DNA of 64,000 nucleotides from NCBI GenBank assembly GCA_013397935.1, contig VZRN01011464.1:6174229-6238228 (forward strand), in the 5' to 3' direction. A program made the translations under genes and the position numbers. A model generated the notes under the pieces. The model saw only the letters and a list, made by a program, of their open reading frames with translations, had not been told where the DNA came from and made no database searches. The DNA is from Dasyornis broadbenti. Its lineage: Eukaryota; Chordata; Aves; Passeriformes; Dasyornithidae. Shown piece after piece: positions 14,044 through 27,302 of the stretch (position 1 is the first letter of the stretch; each line of letters starts with the position of its first letter).

Positions 14044-14091
14044 GGAAATTCCCCGGCAACATTTTTCTGTGAGGTTACATCACTGACGTCA
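14044..14091. promoter_or_regulatory. kappaB-like site and palindromic CRE within 48 bp
   Basis: GGAAATTCCCC at 14044-14054 fits the NF-kappaB consensus, and TGACGTCA at 14084-14091 is the full palindromic cAMP-response element with a CpG. A TATA-like tataaataaa follows near 14149. No gene is seen nearby. Confidence 0.35.
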
Positions 14092-14271
14092 GTTCAGAAG
14101 CTCTGTGTATTTCAAGAACAGATGTCAGTTTTCAAAAGTTTTGTATTATAAATAAACTGGCTTTTGACCTGAGTAATGTGATAGCTGTACTTTAGCTGTA
14201 AATACAATTACTTGTGGCTAAACAACTGCAAATTTCCTGCTCTAAGATGCGTTGACTTACGGAAATGCATG

Positions 14272-14276
<5 letters not shown>

Positions 14277-14315
<39 letters not shown>

Positions 14316-14349
14316 AAAAAAAAAAAAAAAAAAAANAAAAAAAAAAAAA
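14277..14349. repeat. Long poly(A) tract, 73 bp
   Basis: Almost pure A, with one C at 14315 and one undetermined base at 14336. The length is uncertain in any homopolymer of this size. No coding sequence precedes it that would make it a retrogene tail. Confidence 0.95.
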
Positions 14350-14973
14350 GGCAGAAACCAAATTATTTTTTGAATAATTCTTTTTAACCAGCATGGTGAG
14401 ATATATGACTAGATATGCTGACATATAATGAATCAAATCTTAGGGATTTTTCATTTTACCTTACATATTTTAGTTCTTTGAAATCTGATCAGTATATTAA
14501 AAAAAAAATTTAAAAACCAATAAAAAAACAAAAAAACCCAACAAAACTCTAAAACTTCAAACCTGAAATGAAGCGATCCAGTCTAAAAATGTCATTCTCT
14601 AACCAAATCTTTGTGTTAGAGAGCTGAATTAATGCTGCTTTCCTATCACCGTTTCAGGTGAGTTCTCCTTTTCCAAAGAATTTAATGGAGTATTTAGTTG
14701 GTGTAGAAAGCTGCAGTTGCTACAGTAAAAGGATCTGTGATCAGTTCTGTCAAGGGCTCTGGATCATGTTCACAAAGTCTTTCTGAAATATATCAGTCCC
14801 ATCTTGTAGACTTGCAAGGCAAAATACGAATTAAAGTGAGAGACAAAATCCAAAACTGATGTAAAGACATTCAGTACTCATCAGTGTCAAAATCTGAATG
14901 GATCAAAATTGGCCTAACTCCATGCCTGCCATCTCAAAATCAAGTGATTCTGAAAATCTATCGTCATAATTTT

Positions 14974-15021
14974 ATGTTAAGATGACACTAACACTTCATG
15001 TTAAGGTGACACTAACACTTC
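14974..15021 (+). repeat. 24-bp tandem duplication (2 copies)
   Basis: Units at 14974-14997 and 14998-15021 differ at one position (aagatgac against aaggtgac). Each contains gacactaacacttc. Confidence 0.97.
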
Positions 15022-18000
15022 TCTACCAACTGTCAGTCTTTCAAAGTCTAGTTGTTCAGTGCTTTCTTCTATTCTGTGCCTTGGACCCTTATTTGGTAGA
15101 TTATATGTTCTTAGGTTTGATGCTGCAGATGTCAAAACCATCTCCTGAGTTCATTTGCCTTGCAGTCATTATACCAGTTCTGAAGATTTGTATGGATGGG
15201 AACAAAACAGTGAGTCAATTTGAAACCTCCTGCTGAGATATTGCTTTTCCACAGTAGACTTGGCTCTTATAAAATTTCTATCCTGGAAGATGATGAATCT
15301 GTTGGTTTTGGGAGCTTTGATGTCCTTCTTTCTTCTTTCTTCAGTGGCTTCACAAGGGACTATCAGAGAAATGAAATGGTTTTTGAGAAAAGACATTATT
15401 CTTAAAACAATTACGTATCTAGAAGAAATGCTCTAAATACAACTAGTAGAGCTACTACAAATATTTCACTAAAAATGTTATTCTTTGAAAATAGCTGCTT
15501 CAAGACGATATGTCCATGAACCTATGTTTTACAATTCTCTTTTCATTTTTCTTTTAGTGGGTAGATATTGTAATTCCTATTGAAAGAAAAAGCAAAAAGA
15601 CTGAAAAACTGAAACCAGATAAATCAATAGGAAGGGAATAGGAAAATTTTTTACTAAAATGTGTTAGCACAGGCTTTCAGATATTTTCTTGTCCCAGAGA
15701 CAATTCTCTTTGTGTCAGTTCCACTTTTGGAAGAAAAGTGAAGCAGAGATTCCTAAACTCCAGTAGATATTGATAGGTCTGATGGCTTGAGGATGGCAAC
15801 AGGCTACAGAATATCATGATCTGCTAAGAGCATCAGCTTGCTGTTGCTGGATATCTCAGTTCAAACCCTAAATCCAAACCCACCATCCACTGAAGATTAT
15901 TCACTCTGATTAATTCTGGAGGAGCTGAATGTCTTGAGTTGGCTGAGGACCCAGCTTAGTTCCAAAGTATCCTGAACACTTTGCACTACATCCTTTTTAT
16001 GTTCAATGCTTGAACTGCTGTGTTGCGGGCTAACCTTGACTAGCACAGAGACTACACTTACACCAGCAAATACATAGGCAGAAGGCAGTTTAAAATACAT
16101 TGCAAATTCAGGCTTTATAAGACCTGTATCACCTTATTATCACTTTAGAATAAAATTGATTGTGCAAGGTACTAAAGAAGTGGAATTTAGGGGTTTTTAC
16201 CTGAATTTTGTCCTTGGTCCATGACCTGGTGTGAACTTCCCTAAAGCCTGTATCCACAAGGTCTCCCTCACATAGAACAGAGGGATCTTTAACCTATGAG
16301 GTATATACCAGCAGCTCCATTAGTGGAACTCTCTACAACTGAATTGATAGAAAACATTAAGAGAAGGGTTCAGTGTTGTTTTGTTTTGTTTCAAAGTTTT
16401 TGATTGCTTTTGGAAACTCTACATCTGGTCTTTACAGTCCCTTACTAAAGGTGCTAGGGAGTCTTAAAGGTAAAAAAGAATTAGAGAGATATAAGCTTGA
16501 AGTGACATCTGGACCTTTGGTAGAAATGTTATTTATATGGAGAAGAAATTAATAATGACAATACATAGTATATATTAACCCTTGGAAAATCCCTTTGCAG
16601 AATATATGGAACTGACATTGATTAAAGGAGAAATCCCACATGTGTTTTTGTCCTGTTCTAAATTATTCAGGTCCTGGCAAGACAGTGCTTCATGCACATC
16701 CCAAAATAAATAAATCTTTGAAAAACCAACCGATTTTTGAATGCTGGATTTTGAAGGAGGAAAAGAGAAATTGTATGTCCATCCACAAAATTTAGGAAAA
16801 TTAATTTATTGTTGGTTGGGAGAAGATTTGTTCCTTTCTGGAAAAGAGAAGGATTTGCCTTGTTATCTTAATAAATTCCAAACCTTGGGAAATGTCAGAA
16901 CCACAGAGGGCTGCGCTCTTCTGTTTTAATCAGTTTTAGCTTTCCTGCCTGGACTACCTTTACAGAATTCAATAATTCATATTTTTAAGTACCCAGTCAT
17001 TTCCACTGAGGCAGGATAAAGATTCTTAGGAGTCAGACACTAGGTACACCTAAAGCTATTTACCATAGAGCTGGACTAAAGGTTACACTTTTTTGATTAC
17101 ATAACTACACAAGCCCGGATCTACACTTCCCCGAGAGGGTTCTCTCTCTGTCTTCTGCACAACTCATAGCTTTGTTTTCCCTCATTATGTTAACTTTTGT
17201 ATCGTTCTCATCACTTCACCTTTTCAGGATATTTTAAAAAATATTTATGAATAAATAGCATGGCATTACAAGTTACTGCAATCGGTGTAACATTTCATAG
17301 CTCCACATAGGATTGTGATTCCTCTTAATAGAAGATGATCATCTGCCCTGGCCAACCTCCAGTCTAACAGGGCATCATGCAGGATAGCACTACTATTGTG
17401 TGATCAGTGAAAGGTTTATTCATGGGCAAGGGATATAAAATTATGAGATGTTTTGCCAAAGATCCTACAGCATCTCTGCGGCTGAACCAGGCATGCTGCA
17501 CAGGATTAGTCTGAGCACACAGCATAGCCTGTGCTACTGTGAAAGTGTACAGCTCTTTCTTATATTTAGAAAACTGAATCAGGCATTTTTGGGGTGAATG
17601 TCCTCCCATTCTAAAAGGAGTTATTAAACGTAAGGTAGAAAATGTCTAAAGCCACCGCTTGGATCCAGGCACAAAGCCAAGTATGGAGCTCAACAGCAGA
17701 CATCTAGAATACAGATACAAAATTAGGGAAAATGGGTCCCACCTCCTGATTTTATATTACAAAACTGCTCAGCTTTTCTTTGACTCTTCTTTGAAATAAA
17801 GAAAAAAAAAATCCAATTTTAAAAATGAGAAACATAAGAGGTAAAGAAAAGAGGGGAGAAAAAAGCCAAAAAAAGAACTAATATGGGTGCTATTGCAACT
17901 TCTTTGTAGACAAGAAATTATTTGAATGACATCCAGAACCCCGATGGAGCAGTGAAAAGGCAGAATTAGGTATTTCGGAAAGTAATCAAGTCAGCAAAGT

Positions 18001-19529
18001 AATCAAATATGACATTGGGACCTTTTCCATGACATGTCTTTTCCTTTTTTAGAAAGAGACCCCTACATTCTCAGTGCCTCAGTCCTCCATAGAAGGCTTT
18101 GGCTTTCTCAGAAACCTTGCACTTTAGACAATAAGTGTTATATTTGTAATGGCTTCAGTGTTCAGTCATGGTTCAAATATTTTTCAGGCATTCAGAGGTC
18201 TTTGCAGTCATAAAATGTGTGCCTTTAAATAACAAGTCCCTTCAAGCAGAAAAAGAGACTCAGTTCCTACAAAACGCTTGTCATCTCCATCACCCTTAAC
18301 CCTCTCTGGCTCCACAATTCCCTGCTGAAACCACAATCTCATTCTGCCTCATAAAGCTGCTAATTTTTTTGCTATTTCCCATCTCTTTCTTTCCATGTTT
18401 GAAAAGCTGTAGGTAAAGTTGACATCTTTGGACTGCAGGCTATTGAGGACATGTCATCCAATTAAAGCATTACATTACACAAGCTGTGATGTTCCTGAAT
18501 ACCCCTTTATGACTGATTTCACAGAGCAGAACTGTTATTACCTGGAACATCTTCATTTTCTTTTTCCAAAAATGAAGGAATCAACTATGATAGCAGCTGA
18601 TAGCAAGGAAAAAAGGAGGTAAATTCCCAAGCACTTCACACAAACTGTGCCTCTTGCTGCGTAGAATTGTTCTGACATAGGTGTTGTCAGGCTGCTGGCG
18701 GGAAGGCTCTGCAAAACATCTCGCAGGACTTCTTCTGTGACAGTCTGACACTGTGTAGTGCTTTACTGTACTCAGATCAGCTTGGGACTCTGTATGTGAC
18801 TATGGAATATGGGCCTTTGAGTGAAAAAGAAGCTGTAGGCAACTTCCAGACATGTGGGAACTGTAGCTACATGGGGAGTCCTAATGACCAAATATTCAGG
18901 ATTCTCAAGGTTTTCCTCTATTTAGTTTTTAATTAAGTAATTAATTTGAAGAATAAACATGAAAAAGCATTTATTCCAATGGGTGATAAATTTTAGAAGA
19001 CTCTAGAACAAATGCTTTTCTTAAAAAAAAAAAAAAACCTAAGGAATTCAATAGAAACCTGCATGGTTCCTGGCAGAGAAACAAGCTTCAGAACTAAGCT
19101 TTACTCACAGCTCAAATCAAACCAAATGCTCAGCCTTTCTAACTTTAAGAAAACTTTGGCTAAGTTTCTATTACGCACCTCAATTTTGCCAAAGATGTAG
19201 AATACCTGAATTTTTTTAACTAAAGATGTTTTTCTAAGATAGCAGAAGCCAAAATTCTGTCCATATGTCATGGTTGAACATCACCCAATTTTTCTTTCTC
19301 ATCTTCATGCTGTTTACAGCATAAATGGTTAACATTAGAAGCAGCTGCAAACTAAAGTGTGTGTATCTAAGCACTGGTTTATTGAATTTGCATTTTAAAA
19401 GCCCACAGTCATTTGAATTCAAAATATGCAGTAAAGCAATCAAATTATCCTTTTAGCTTTCTTCTCCTCAGTCAAAAAACTGCACTCATAGAAAACCAAC
19501 GGCCTAGTGTTAAAAACTGGTTGGTTTTT

Positions 19530-19550
19530 CCTCCCCCTCCTCCCCCCCCC
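19530..19550 (-). repeat. C-rich tract; G-quadruplex-capable on minus strand
   Basis: On the plus strand: CC, T, C5, T, CC, T, C9. The minus strand carries the G runs. Confidence 0.6.
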
Positions 19551-22500
19551 GAGAGCTTATGGGAAGTTCCAATGCCTTTGTAGCCTGGTAATCTGAAATG
19601 AGAAAGCCAAAGGACTGCTGAGCTGTTATTTCAAAATCAAAATCATGAGTAAGAGTCATGAGTGCTGCTGCAGTCAAGCATAGACTTCAACAAAGTTGTA
19701 AAGATTTATACCAAGAGGGGCTGTCTTCCTGTTTAACTGGATCATTGTCAGATAAACTGTCAAGCCATTTTTTTCTTTTCCTATCCATCTTTCCTTTTAT
19801 ACCCTCTGGCATAAACACTGAGTTCTGAGAGTCACCAGGGCACTGTTTCGGATGAGGGATGTTTCCACTTTTAATGACTGACTCCTCCTCTCTTGATACT
19901 GGTACCATGCTGACATTGCTGGAGGATTAAGGCAGAAACTGTTAGTGTGGATTTCACTACTAATGGCTTTTTGGCTTTTCTATCAAGACTAAAGTACTTG
20001 GAGCAAATGAGATGCCACAATTGTGTGACTTGTGTTTTCTTCCAGGAGTGCTGCCTCCAGAAGCTAAGTTGCTTAGATGCTGCTTTCCAAATCCTGCCTT
20101 GTGTCAATCCAAGTCAGGGATTTGCAACCATAAAAACTTGCCTATGCTCCTGCATCCACTCTGGGATGTGGCTGGTCTGCTCATGCAGTGTCTCAGCCTG
20201 TACCAGGCTCACAGCAGCTCACAGCTCTCATAAAATCACACTGCAGTTGGCTCGAAGCCAGCGACTCTTCAGTGTGGGTGTCACACCACAAGCATTTATT
20301 CCTGCCATGCACATCTGAAGTGACTTAGCTGAACTGCCTGCTTAACGTTTTCTGCTCATAATACCTGGGGGAGGTGAATGGACTTAGTGTGTGCCATAAT
20401 GGTTTAATATCATCTATGAGCTCTTGCTGTCTTTTAGCCAGACTCTAACTTCAGCCTCAGGCCCAAACAGTGCTGCTAGGGAGAGTCCTGCAAGTGTACT
20501 TCCCAACTGATGTACATATTTGCAGCACAAAGATAAAGTAGGAAGCCTTGAGCGTCCCACCAGTAGATGAAAGTAGGCAAACCCTGTGGGCAGGGAATGC
20601 ACTGTCTCAGCACTGAGTGGGAAATGGGAGAGAAACTACACTCCTATGCAAAGTATGAGAAAATAAAAAACCAGTCATCAGCTGTGTAGAAATGCCAGCA
20701 AATTCTCAGAGAAATAAATTTTATCCCAGATGAGTTGTGAATATGAACTGGGAGTATGTCCCGTAAATTTTAAAGCCAGAGAGTGTATTATAAACTTTTG
20801 GGTCAGTCACCTGCATTATATAGGTTGTTCAAGTGCAACCTGGTCATGCATATTCACATGGTTGGGTTTGGGCCAGTTTTTTATATGGCTTCTCTTGTTT
20901 CTTCCCTTAGGCTGATTGTAATTAGAAATGGGATCGAGGCTCTGAAGTACAGAGTTGAAGTACATCTGATGCACCTCACATCCACAGGGCTTTGCAATTA
21001 GCATCTGCAGCTGTATCCATCCACCAGCCTCATTTTTAAATTCATTCTAACTTCACAGAAACAGTTTTATCCATGCAGTCTCACTGTGGAGGTGTATCTT
21101 CAGCCAAGGCTGTAGCCTGTGGTGAGCCATAGCTAATGGCTTAGGGAAATTTGTCTCTAATCTAACAATTTTTTAAAATTTGTTTTACTTCACAGGCTTT
21201 TGCCTGAACTAGTCTCACCATTGAATTCCTACTTCCCATTCACCACAATTAAAAGAGCAAAATGTTTGTGGTTTTGAGGCCCAGACTAATAGCTCCTGAC
21301 CTACTGAAACCCTGCAGTGCCTTGGGTTATGTTAGATGGATGCTGAAGGGACTGGGACCTCATCTGCTGCTCTACACAGATGGCATTTTGGTTACAGACA
21401 GGAGGTGACTTTCACATTGGAGAATTTTCCATGTTTCTAATCTGCATGAAGCAGTTGTCTCTGATAGATCCTATAGCAGTCACTCCGGCCTAAACAGCAA
21501 TGATAAAAGCTGGTTTTATGAAACTATCAAACTTACCGATGTTATGGACAAAGCAGCATCCAATAAACACTGACTTTTTGTTGGTAATGGCTGTTGATAT
21601 CTTAGTCATTCAAAAATCTCACACCTGTAATTTCCTCCTGCACAGGTACTTTTCCACTGCTAGGAGCAGTTGTCTACAGTGTTACAGTTGGGAAAACATA
21701 CTAGCTATGTCATAAACCTATCAGCACAGATATAAACCAGGAAGGAGATAAAGACCTTGTCCAAAATTGAGGAGAAAAATAATATTTCACATTTTCACTG
21801 TTTTGATTAAACAATATTATTTTTAAAAAGCATTCAAAAGCACTAAGCTAGTGCAAGGATAATAAACACTTTTTTATTGCATACATACATGTGCCTTTTT
21901 GTTCTTCCCCTCTGTCAAGAGGCAAATTATCAGGGCAGGACTGGAGAGGAGAGTGAATCTTGACCCTACACAACAGTTCCCTCAATAATCAAACAGGAAT
22001 AAGGTCTTAATAAGAAAGGCAGAAGTTACAGTCTGGCCTGGGAAGACAACCAGGGAGGTAAAAGTATCAACACATACCCCAAGTTGCTTCCATCAGGACC
22101 ATCATGTAACAAATTAGCAGTGACTGTCCTTCTGAAGCGATGTCCAGGGAAGTTGGACAACTCGTAACTGTTACCACAGTCCTTTCTGGCTTTAATGCAA
22201 TATCATGTTAGAGTTTTGGTTTATTTTTTGGGTCTTTGAAGGCTTTTAACAAAGAATGGTCCTTCATTAGTGTGTGTGTTGGAAACAGTGAGCAGCAAAG
22301 CTCATCCTGATCTTTGATAAGTTCTGTGAGAAGAGAGGAGACAATGGAGTTCCCACGTTGACTATGAACCTTTTCCTCTGTCAGTTCACCATAAGCAGAA
22401 TATCAGCAAGTTGATGTTTAAAACACTGCATCAGTCCAAACTGATGAGATGCTTGATGCAGCATTTGACCAAGCTCTGATATTTACAAGGGAATGCAAAG

Positions 22501-23317
22501 GAATAACTACCAAAGGAATAATAAAATGCTGAACTTAGAGCAATGATCTCAAACGCGTATAAAAGAAATAAGAGTTTAATTTCTTTAAATTATTGTTATC
22601 ATCTCAGTTCATGAACTTTTAAGAAAGGGGAATGCTCTGACCTCAATGTCTCTTATGCAAGAACATGCATTCCTCAAAGACAAAGAGAAATGAGAAAGCT
22701 ACTCCTGTGTCTAAAGCAAAAATTTTTGTTTAGATAACTCAACAAATCACGTGAGCTTTCCACTGAAGTCAGCAGGACAGCTCACATGAGATGCTCGTGT
22801 GCCTTAAGTTTGCAAGATAGTGATCTCATATATTCATTATTTATTTATAGATTGTTATGACGTTCTTGTTTCCGTCTCATACTTTTGTCTTCCTTGCACT
22901 TTAAACAAAACTTCTGTCCACTTTATGTCTGTGATTTTTCATGGATGGCAAGATGAGTATTGGGGTTCAGCACAGATATGAGTAAGAAAAATGTATTATT
23001 AATCAATTTTTACAGATCTCAGTTAAAAAAAAAGAATCACCAATAAAAAAGAAAATCACATATCTTACATTACCCTACATTCATCTTCCAAGTACAGATT
23101 GTAAATTCTGCCCTGTGGTTTTGAATTATATTAACTTATTTGCTAAAATCGTGTTCTGAGAAGCTTCAAAAATCACTGAATAGTGTACAGTTTCTGGTGA
23201 TTGCTGGGGCATATATTTTTGTGACAGGAAACACTTAAATTACGAAACACAGCTGTTTAAAAAACAGTGTAAAATGTGCAGGTGCATGAAGGGGAAAAAA
23301 AAAAGAAAAAAAAGAAG

Positions 23318-23333
23318 CCCCCTCCCCACCCCC
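23318..23333 (-). repeat. C5-T-C4-A-C5 tract beside a purine run
   Basis: The C-rich block directly follows about 27 bp of A/G (from about 23291), so one strand switches from pure purine to nearly pure C. The minus strand carries G runs of 5, 4 and 5. Confidence 0.6.
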
Positions 23334-23853
23334 AAATTTTTATTTTCACAGAAAAATAAGAAGAAAATGGACTGTCAAAGCTAAGAACCCAAGTTACTGA
23401 ACAACAAAGAATCTCAAATTTAGCTGATAACGTTTTTATAAATAGAAACCACTTTGTTTTCATTGGACTAAAGTACTAAACTAGCACTCAATGTGAGAAT
23501 GAATTTAGCCTGGATAACTGGACTTTCCAATCTGCATAAACAATAGGCAATAAAGGTTCAAAGAAAGGTTCGTGTTTTCAAGTTTATTATATGGGGGTTA
23601 TTTTCAGCTGATTAACTGTCATTAAAACAATTGTGCCTGGTATTAGTCTGCAGTGATTCTGTTCAACAGTAGTTTAACACTATAAATTTCTTATTTATGG
23701 ATGTGATAGTTTACATTTCAGAACCCGAACTGTCTTCTCTGGTCAGGTGGTGGGGGTCACATCAACTCTTTAGGGCATGACATGGAATAACTCTCTGATA
23801 CCATGACCTATATTAGCAACTCTTAGAAGATCCACAGATGCTCTTAAAAAGCA

Positions 23854-23880
23854 TACCCATATCCATACCCATACCCATCC
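23854..23880 (+). repeat. (CCCATA)n short simple repeat
   Basis: About four units of cccata/tccata directly before the CR1 fragment at 23889. Confidence 0.85.
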
Positions 23881-23888
23881 TTTCACCT

Positions 23889-24015
23889 TCCACTGGATCA
23901 GGTGCTCAGAGCCCCACCCAACCTGGCTTTGAACACTTTCAGGCATGGGGCATCCACAACCTCTCTGAGCAACTTGTTCCAGTGTTTCCCCACCCTCACA
24001 GCAAAGAATTTTACT
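23889..24015 (-). mobile_element. CR1 LINE fragment (short)
   Basis: The plus strand reads ccactggatcaggtgctcag, agccccacccaacctggctt, catccacaacctctctgagc and ends at caaagaatttt, the reverse complement of the CR1 segment around GGATGGGGCTCTGAGCAACC. Confidence 0.9.
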
Positions 24016-25982
24016 GTGCAGTTTTATAAGTCCTTTTCTAAAAACAAACTAACAAGCAAGAAAACAGAAAGCGTTATTTCATAGCCTTTACCTAGTAAGT
24101 CACAAACATCACAACAGAGTTGTTGGATATGTCATCAGCTTTCCTTACACTGCACTCTAATTCCACTTATTGTTTACCACCTTGCATTTGTGGATTACAT
24201 CAGATCTCTGTACTTCATGCAAACTAAAATATATTTATTTCCTCAGATGTTTTAGAGAAAAACAATTTGCTTTGGAAAGTGATAAGAATATGATTGGAGT
24301 ATTTTCTTGACTATCTTTGCAATAGGAATATGGAATTTTTACGAAGAACAAAGCTCACAGTATTTCATCGCAATTTTAGTAGTAATTTCATTTCCCTGTG
24401 AAGGTTTGATGTGTCACCAAGTGTCACGTAAGTTCTGAGATGTGGTGTGATAGTGTTTCAAATAGGTTTTTATTGATAATGTTGCCATTTGTTGAAATAC
24501 TTTCAAAAATTCTTGTAGGAAACACACTTTCTCTTTTTTATTACTTTTTTTTTTTTTTTTTTTGCTTTAGGAACATTAAAACAGCTTATTTTGGGAGCTT
24601 AAGGTACCATTCTTAAAACAGTATTTTTTAACTGTTTAATTTTTTAAAAGAATAAATATATACAACCCTAAAAAAGTAGTAAAGACAAAATTATCAGACA
24701 TATCTCAAGCATTAAGTAACTTTGAAAAGGAGAATAACAGAATTCTCATTGTAGACAGCAATGTAGTATTTGTTAAGTACATTTATTCAGTGAAAGTACT
24801 TAAACACATACTTGACTTCATGCATGTGCAGTGCTGCCCCCAGCAATAGAGTGAAACAAGTGCTAAATTTAATTCACAAGCTTCAGTTTTATGGTTTTCA
24901 GATAATTGCATGCAACTATTGTTTGCTGGAGAAACCAGACGGCCTTACTAGAAACCTCAGAAAGCTTTTCCATAAATACCAATTTTCTTCCAGAACAAAT
25001 GTTTCTACAATTTCTGCAACCAGAAATAAAGATGAGAACTTTGTCCTTTAATTGTTATAACCAGTTATAGCTAACTACTATTAGTAATACAAAAGAGGGA
25101 AAGAGACATCCTGCTATATATATTCTACCTCTACCAATCATAGTTGTTGAGTCAAAAGCTGTTAATCTATTTGACTTACTTTCATCATCCACAGAAGTAT
25201 ATTAAAAGGACAAAAATTCCTCAGCTTTACCCTGCTTGGGAGAAAAAAAAGAAGAAAAAAACCCCACATAATTTTCTTCTAATATCCATAATTTATAACT
25301 GTACAGCCTTTAATTCATGTTTTGCTAATTGAAATATATTAAAAAGTACATTCAGTAAGTGATCTTCCTTCTCAAGCTCTACCATGCTTTCTTAAGGTTA
25401 AGTCAACAATAGCAGAACCCAAGATGAAAGATAAATCACATTTAAAAATATTAATCATGAATTGTAAGAAAATATGAGTCAAAATATCAGTGAAGTCACT
25501 TTAAAAATATTCAGATAATTTTATAGTCTGCATCTGGTTCTATTTCATATAAATGCAAGTTGGACATCTACAGGCTTTGAGTTAGTAACAGATGCTGTCA
25601 TGAAGTTGATAATTTTCACATAAGTAAAACAGAATAATTTCAGGCCACCCAATGTTTCCAAAAGGCAGTTGCCTGGCACAGCCAAAGATTGCACTGGTCC
25701 ATGCAAAACTATATCCAGACACTCCAGACATACTTTTCAAATTTTATCATCTGTGGCTTTAATTATGAATTTTATCTGTCAGGCTTTCTTCTGACCAGTG
25801 GTGTTCAATGGATTCAGAGGCAGAGGCTGAGGGCTGAGGGCAGCTCTCTGTTTGTGTGCAGAAATATTTGGAAGGTGCCGGTAGGTGCTGCAAGCAGCAC
25901 TGCCAGAGCTGCACTGCTGAGCACAGGGGATGAAGTCTGTAAGCAGCCTCCATCGGCCAGGGAGGAGGAGAAACAACGTGAT

Positions 25983-26170
25983 TCAGCCACTTCCCTGGGC
26001 AGCCTCTTCCAATGGCTGACAACCCTTTTGGTGTAGAAATTTTCCCCAATATCCAACTAAACCTCTTCTGGTGCAACTTGAGGCCATTTCCCCTTCTTTA
26101 GTCACTTGCTGCTAGATAGAAGAGACTGACCCCCACCTTGCTACAACCTCCTTTCAGGTAGTTGCAGAGT
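25983..26170 (-). mobile_element. CR1 LINE fragment
   Basis: The plus strand shows the reverse complement of a CR1 3' region: ccacttccctgggcagcctc, ttttccccaatatccaacta, caacttgaggccatttcccc, and gctacaacctcctttcaggt. Its 3' end is lost or too diverged to follow: 25800-25980 is not recognisably CR1. Confidence 0.9.
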
Positions 26171-26605
26171 CTAAAATATAGAGAGCGAGCAATATACTAC
26201 TGATTGGAACACTCTGTGTTCCTGATTTGATCAGATTTTAAAGCAGCTATTTGGTTCAGCAAATCTGACTTTAATTTTATCAAGAATTAAAGATATGTCT
26301 GATAACCTATAAAACTATAGCTATTAAACTCCCTGTAAAAGGAATTTTAATAGAAGATTCTGTAACTATTAGAGAAAGCTAATGTCCAGTATAGCACTCA
26401 TTTCATGTTGCACTTCGAAATGAAGGAGCCAGGCTTTGTTTTGATACAGGTTCACCACACACACATCATAAACTTTGGGAAAAAATCCACAAAAACATAG
26501 TGTAAAAAGACAGTAATAAGAAACAATGACAAATATTGTGTTTCCTAATGGCAGTCAATTCAATCATACATAGTTTTTGCTACTTTTTAAAAGGATTTAT
26601 TATCT

Positions 26606-26625
26606 GGGTGTTCTGGGTGGGTGGG
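26606..26625 (+). repeat. Canonical G-quadruplex motif
   Basis: Four GGG runs at 26606-26608, 26615-26617, 26619-26621 and 26623-26625, with loops of 6, 1 and 1 bases. Single-base loops favour a stable parallel quadruplex. Confidence 0.75.
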
Positions 26626-26883
26626 TAGGTTTAGTGGGGAAAAAAACCCCAAACGAACAAACAAACAAAACTATTCCACTGCTACTGCTGTCAACCTCAT
26701 CTGCACAGTTTTGGAACTTGATTCTGGGATCCTTTGGATTGTTTAAATCAACTCAATTGCAGTCAAAACCTCAGCTATGGTGAAGGCAGTCCAGGGCTAG
26801 TAACAGCTGGGTGAATACAGCTAAGCTGTAAAATAGAGCATTCCACACTATTCTGTTATTTTAAAATGGCTATTAAAGCTATT

Positions 26884-26932
26884 AAAAAAAAAAAACCAAC
26901 CAAACAAAAAAAAAAAAAAAAAAAAAAAAAAA
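26884..26932. repeat. A-rich tract (A11, short CAACC-type spacer, A28)
   Basis: Low-complexity A-rich stretch; no element body is recognised beside it. Confidence 0.9.
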
Positions 26933-27302
26933 CTGTCTAGTAACAGAATATCCATTTACATGAGACAGCTTCTTCTGGAAGCAATAAAGGTGCCTATCTG
27001 TGCAGTGCCCAGGAAAGGTTTTCATTCAGAACAGGCCCATTTTCTATTTCAGGCATTTCACTCAACTAGAGATTCTAAAAGGTCAAGTATCACACTATAG
27101 GTTCTCCTTCACGCTTTGCAAAGGAGCCCTTACATGCAAGCTCCTTTAAAGCAGTTTTACTTATGTCATCTGCCAGAAAAAGAGCACAGTGGGCTCTTTG
27201 ACCTGGGAAAGCAAAGCACACTGGCAGGTTGCTAGAAGCCCATGGGTAGCATCTAAAAGGCCTAAAAATATTTATGTCCCTGTGCATACTTCCCCCGAAA
27301 AT

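Larger units (their letters stand above)
14350..23853. other. Non-coding intergenic stretch
   Basis: Holds the 24-bp duplication and two C-rich tracts (given separately). No exon with splice signals and family resemblance was found on either strand. Confidence 0.55.

Noticed and set aside
14277..14349. Poly(A) as the tail of a processed pseudogene
   Set aside because: No mRNA-like sequence precedes it and no target-site duplication could be found.
23838..24084. Two overlapping 60-63-codon plus-strand frames
   Set aside because: They read antisense through the CR1 fragment at 23889-24015.
25759..26076. Overlapping minus-strand open frames of 65-105 codons
   Set aside because: They overlap a CR1 fragment and unrecognised flank and occur in several frames at once; no family resemblance.
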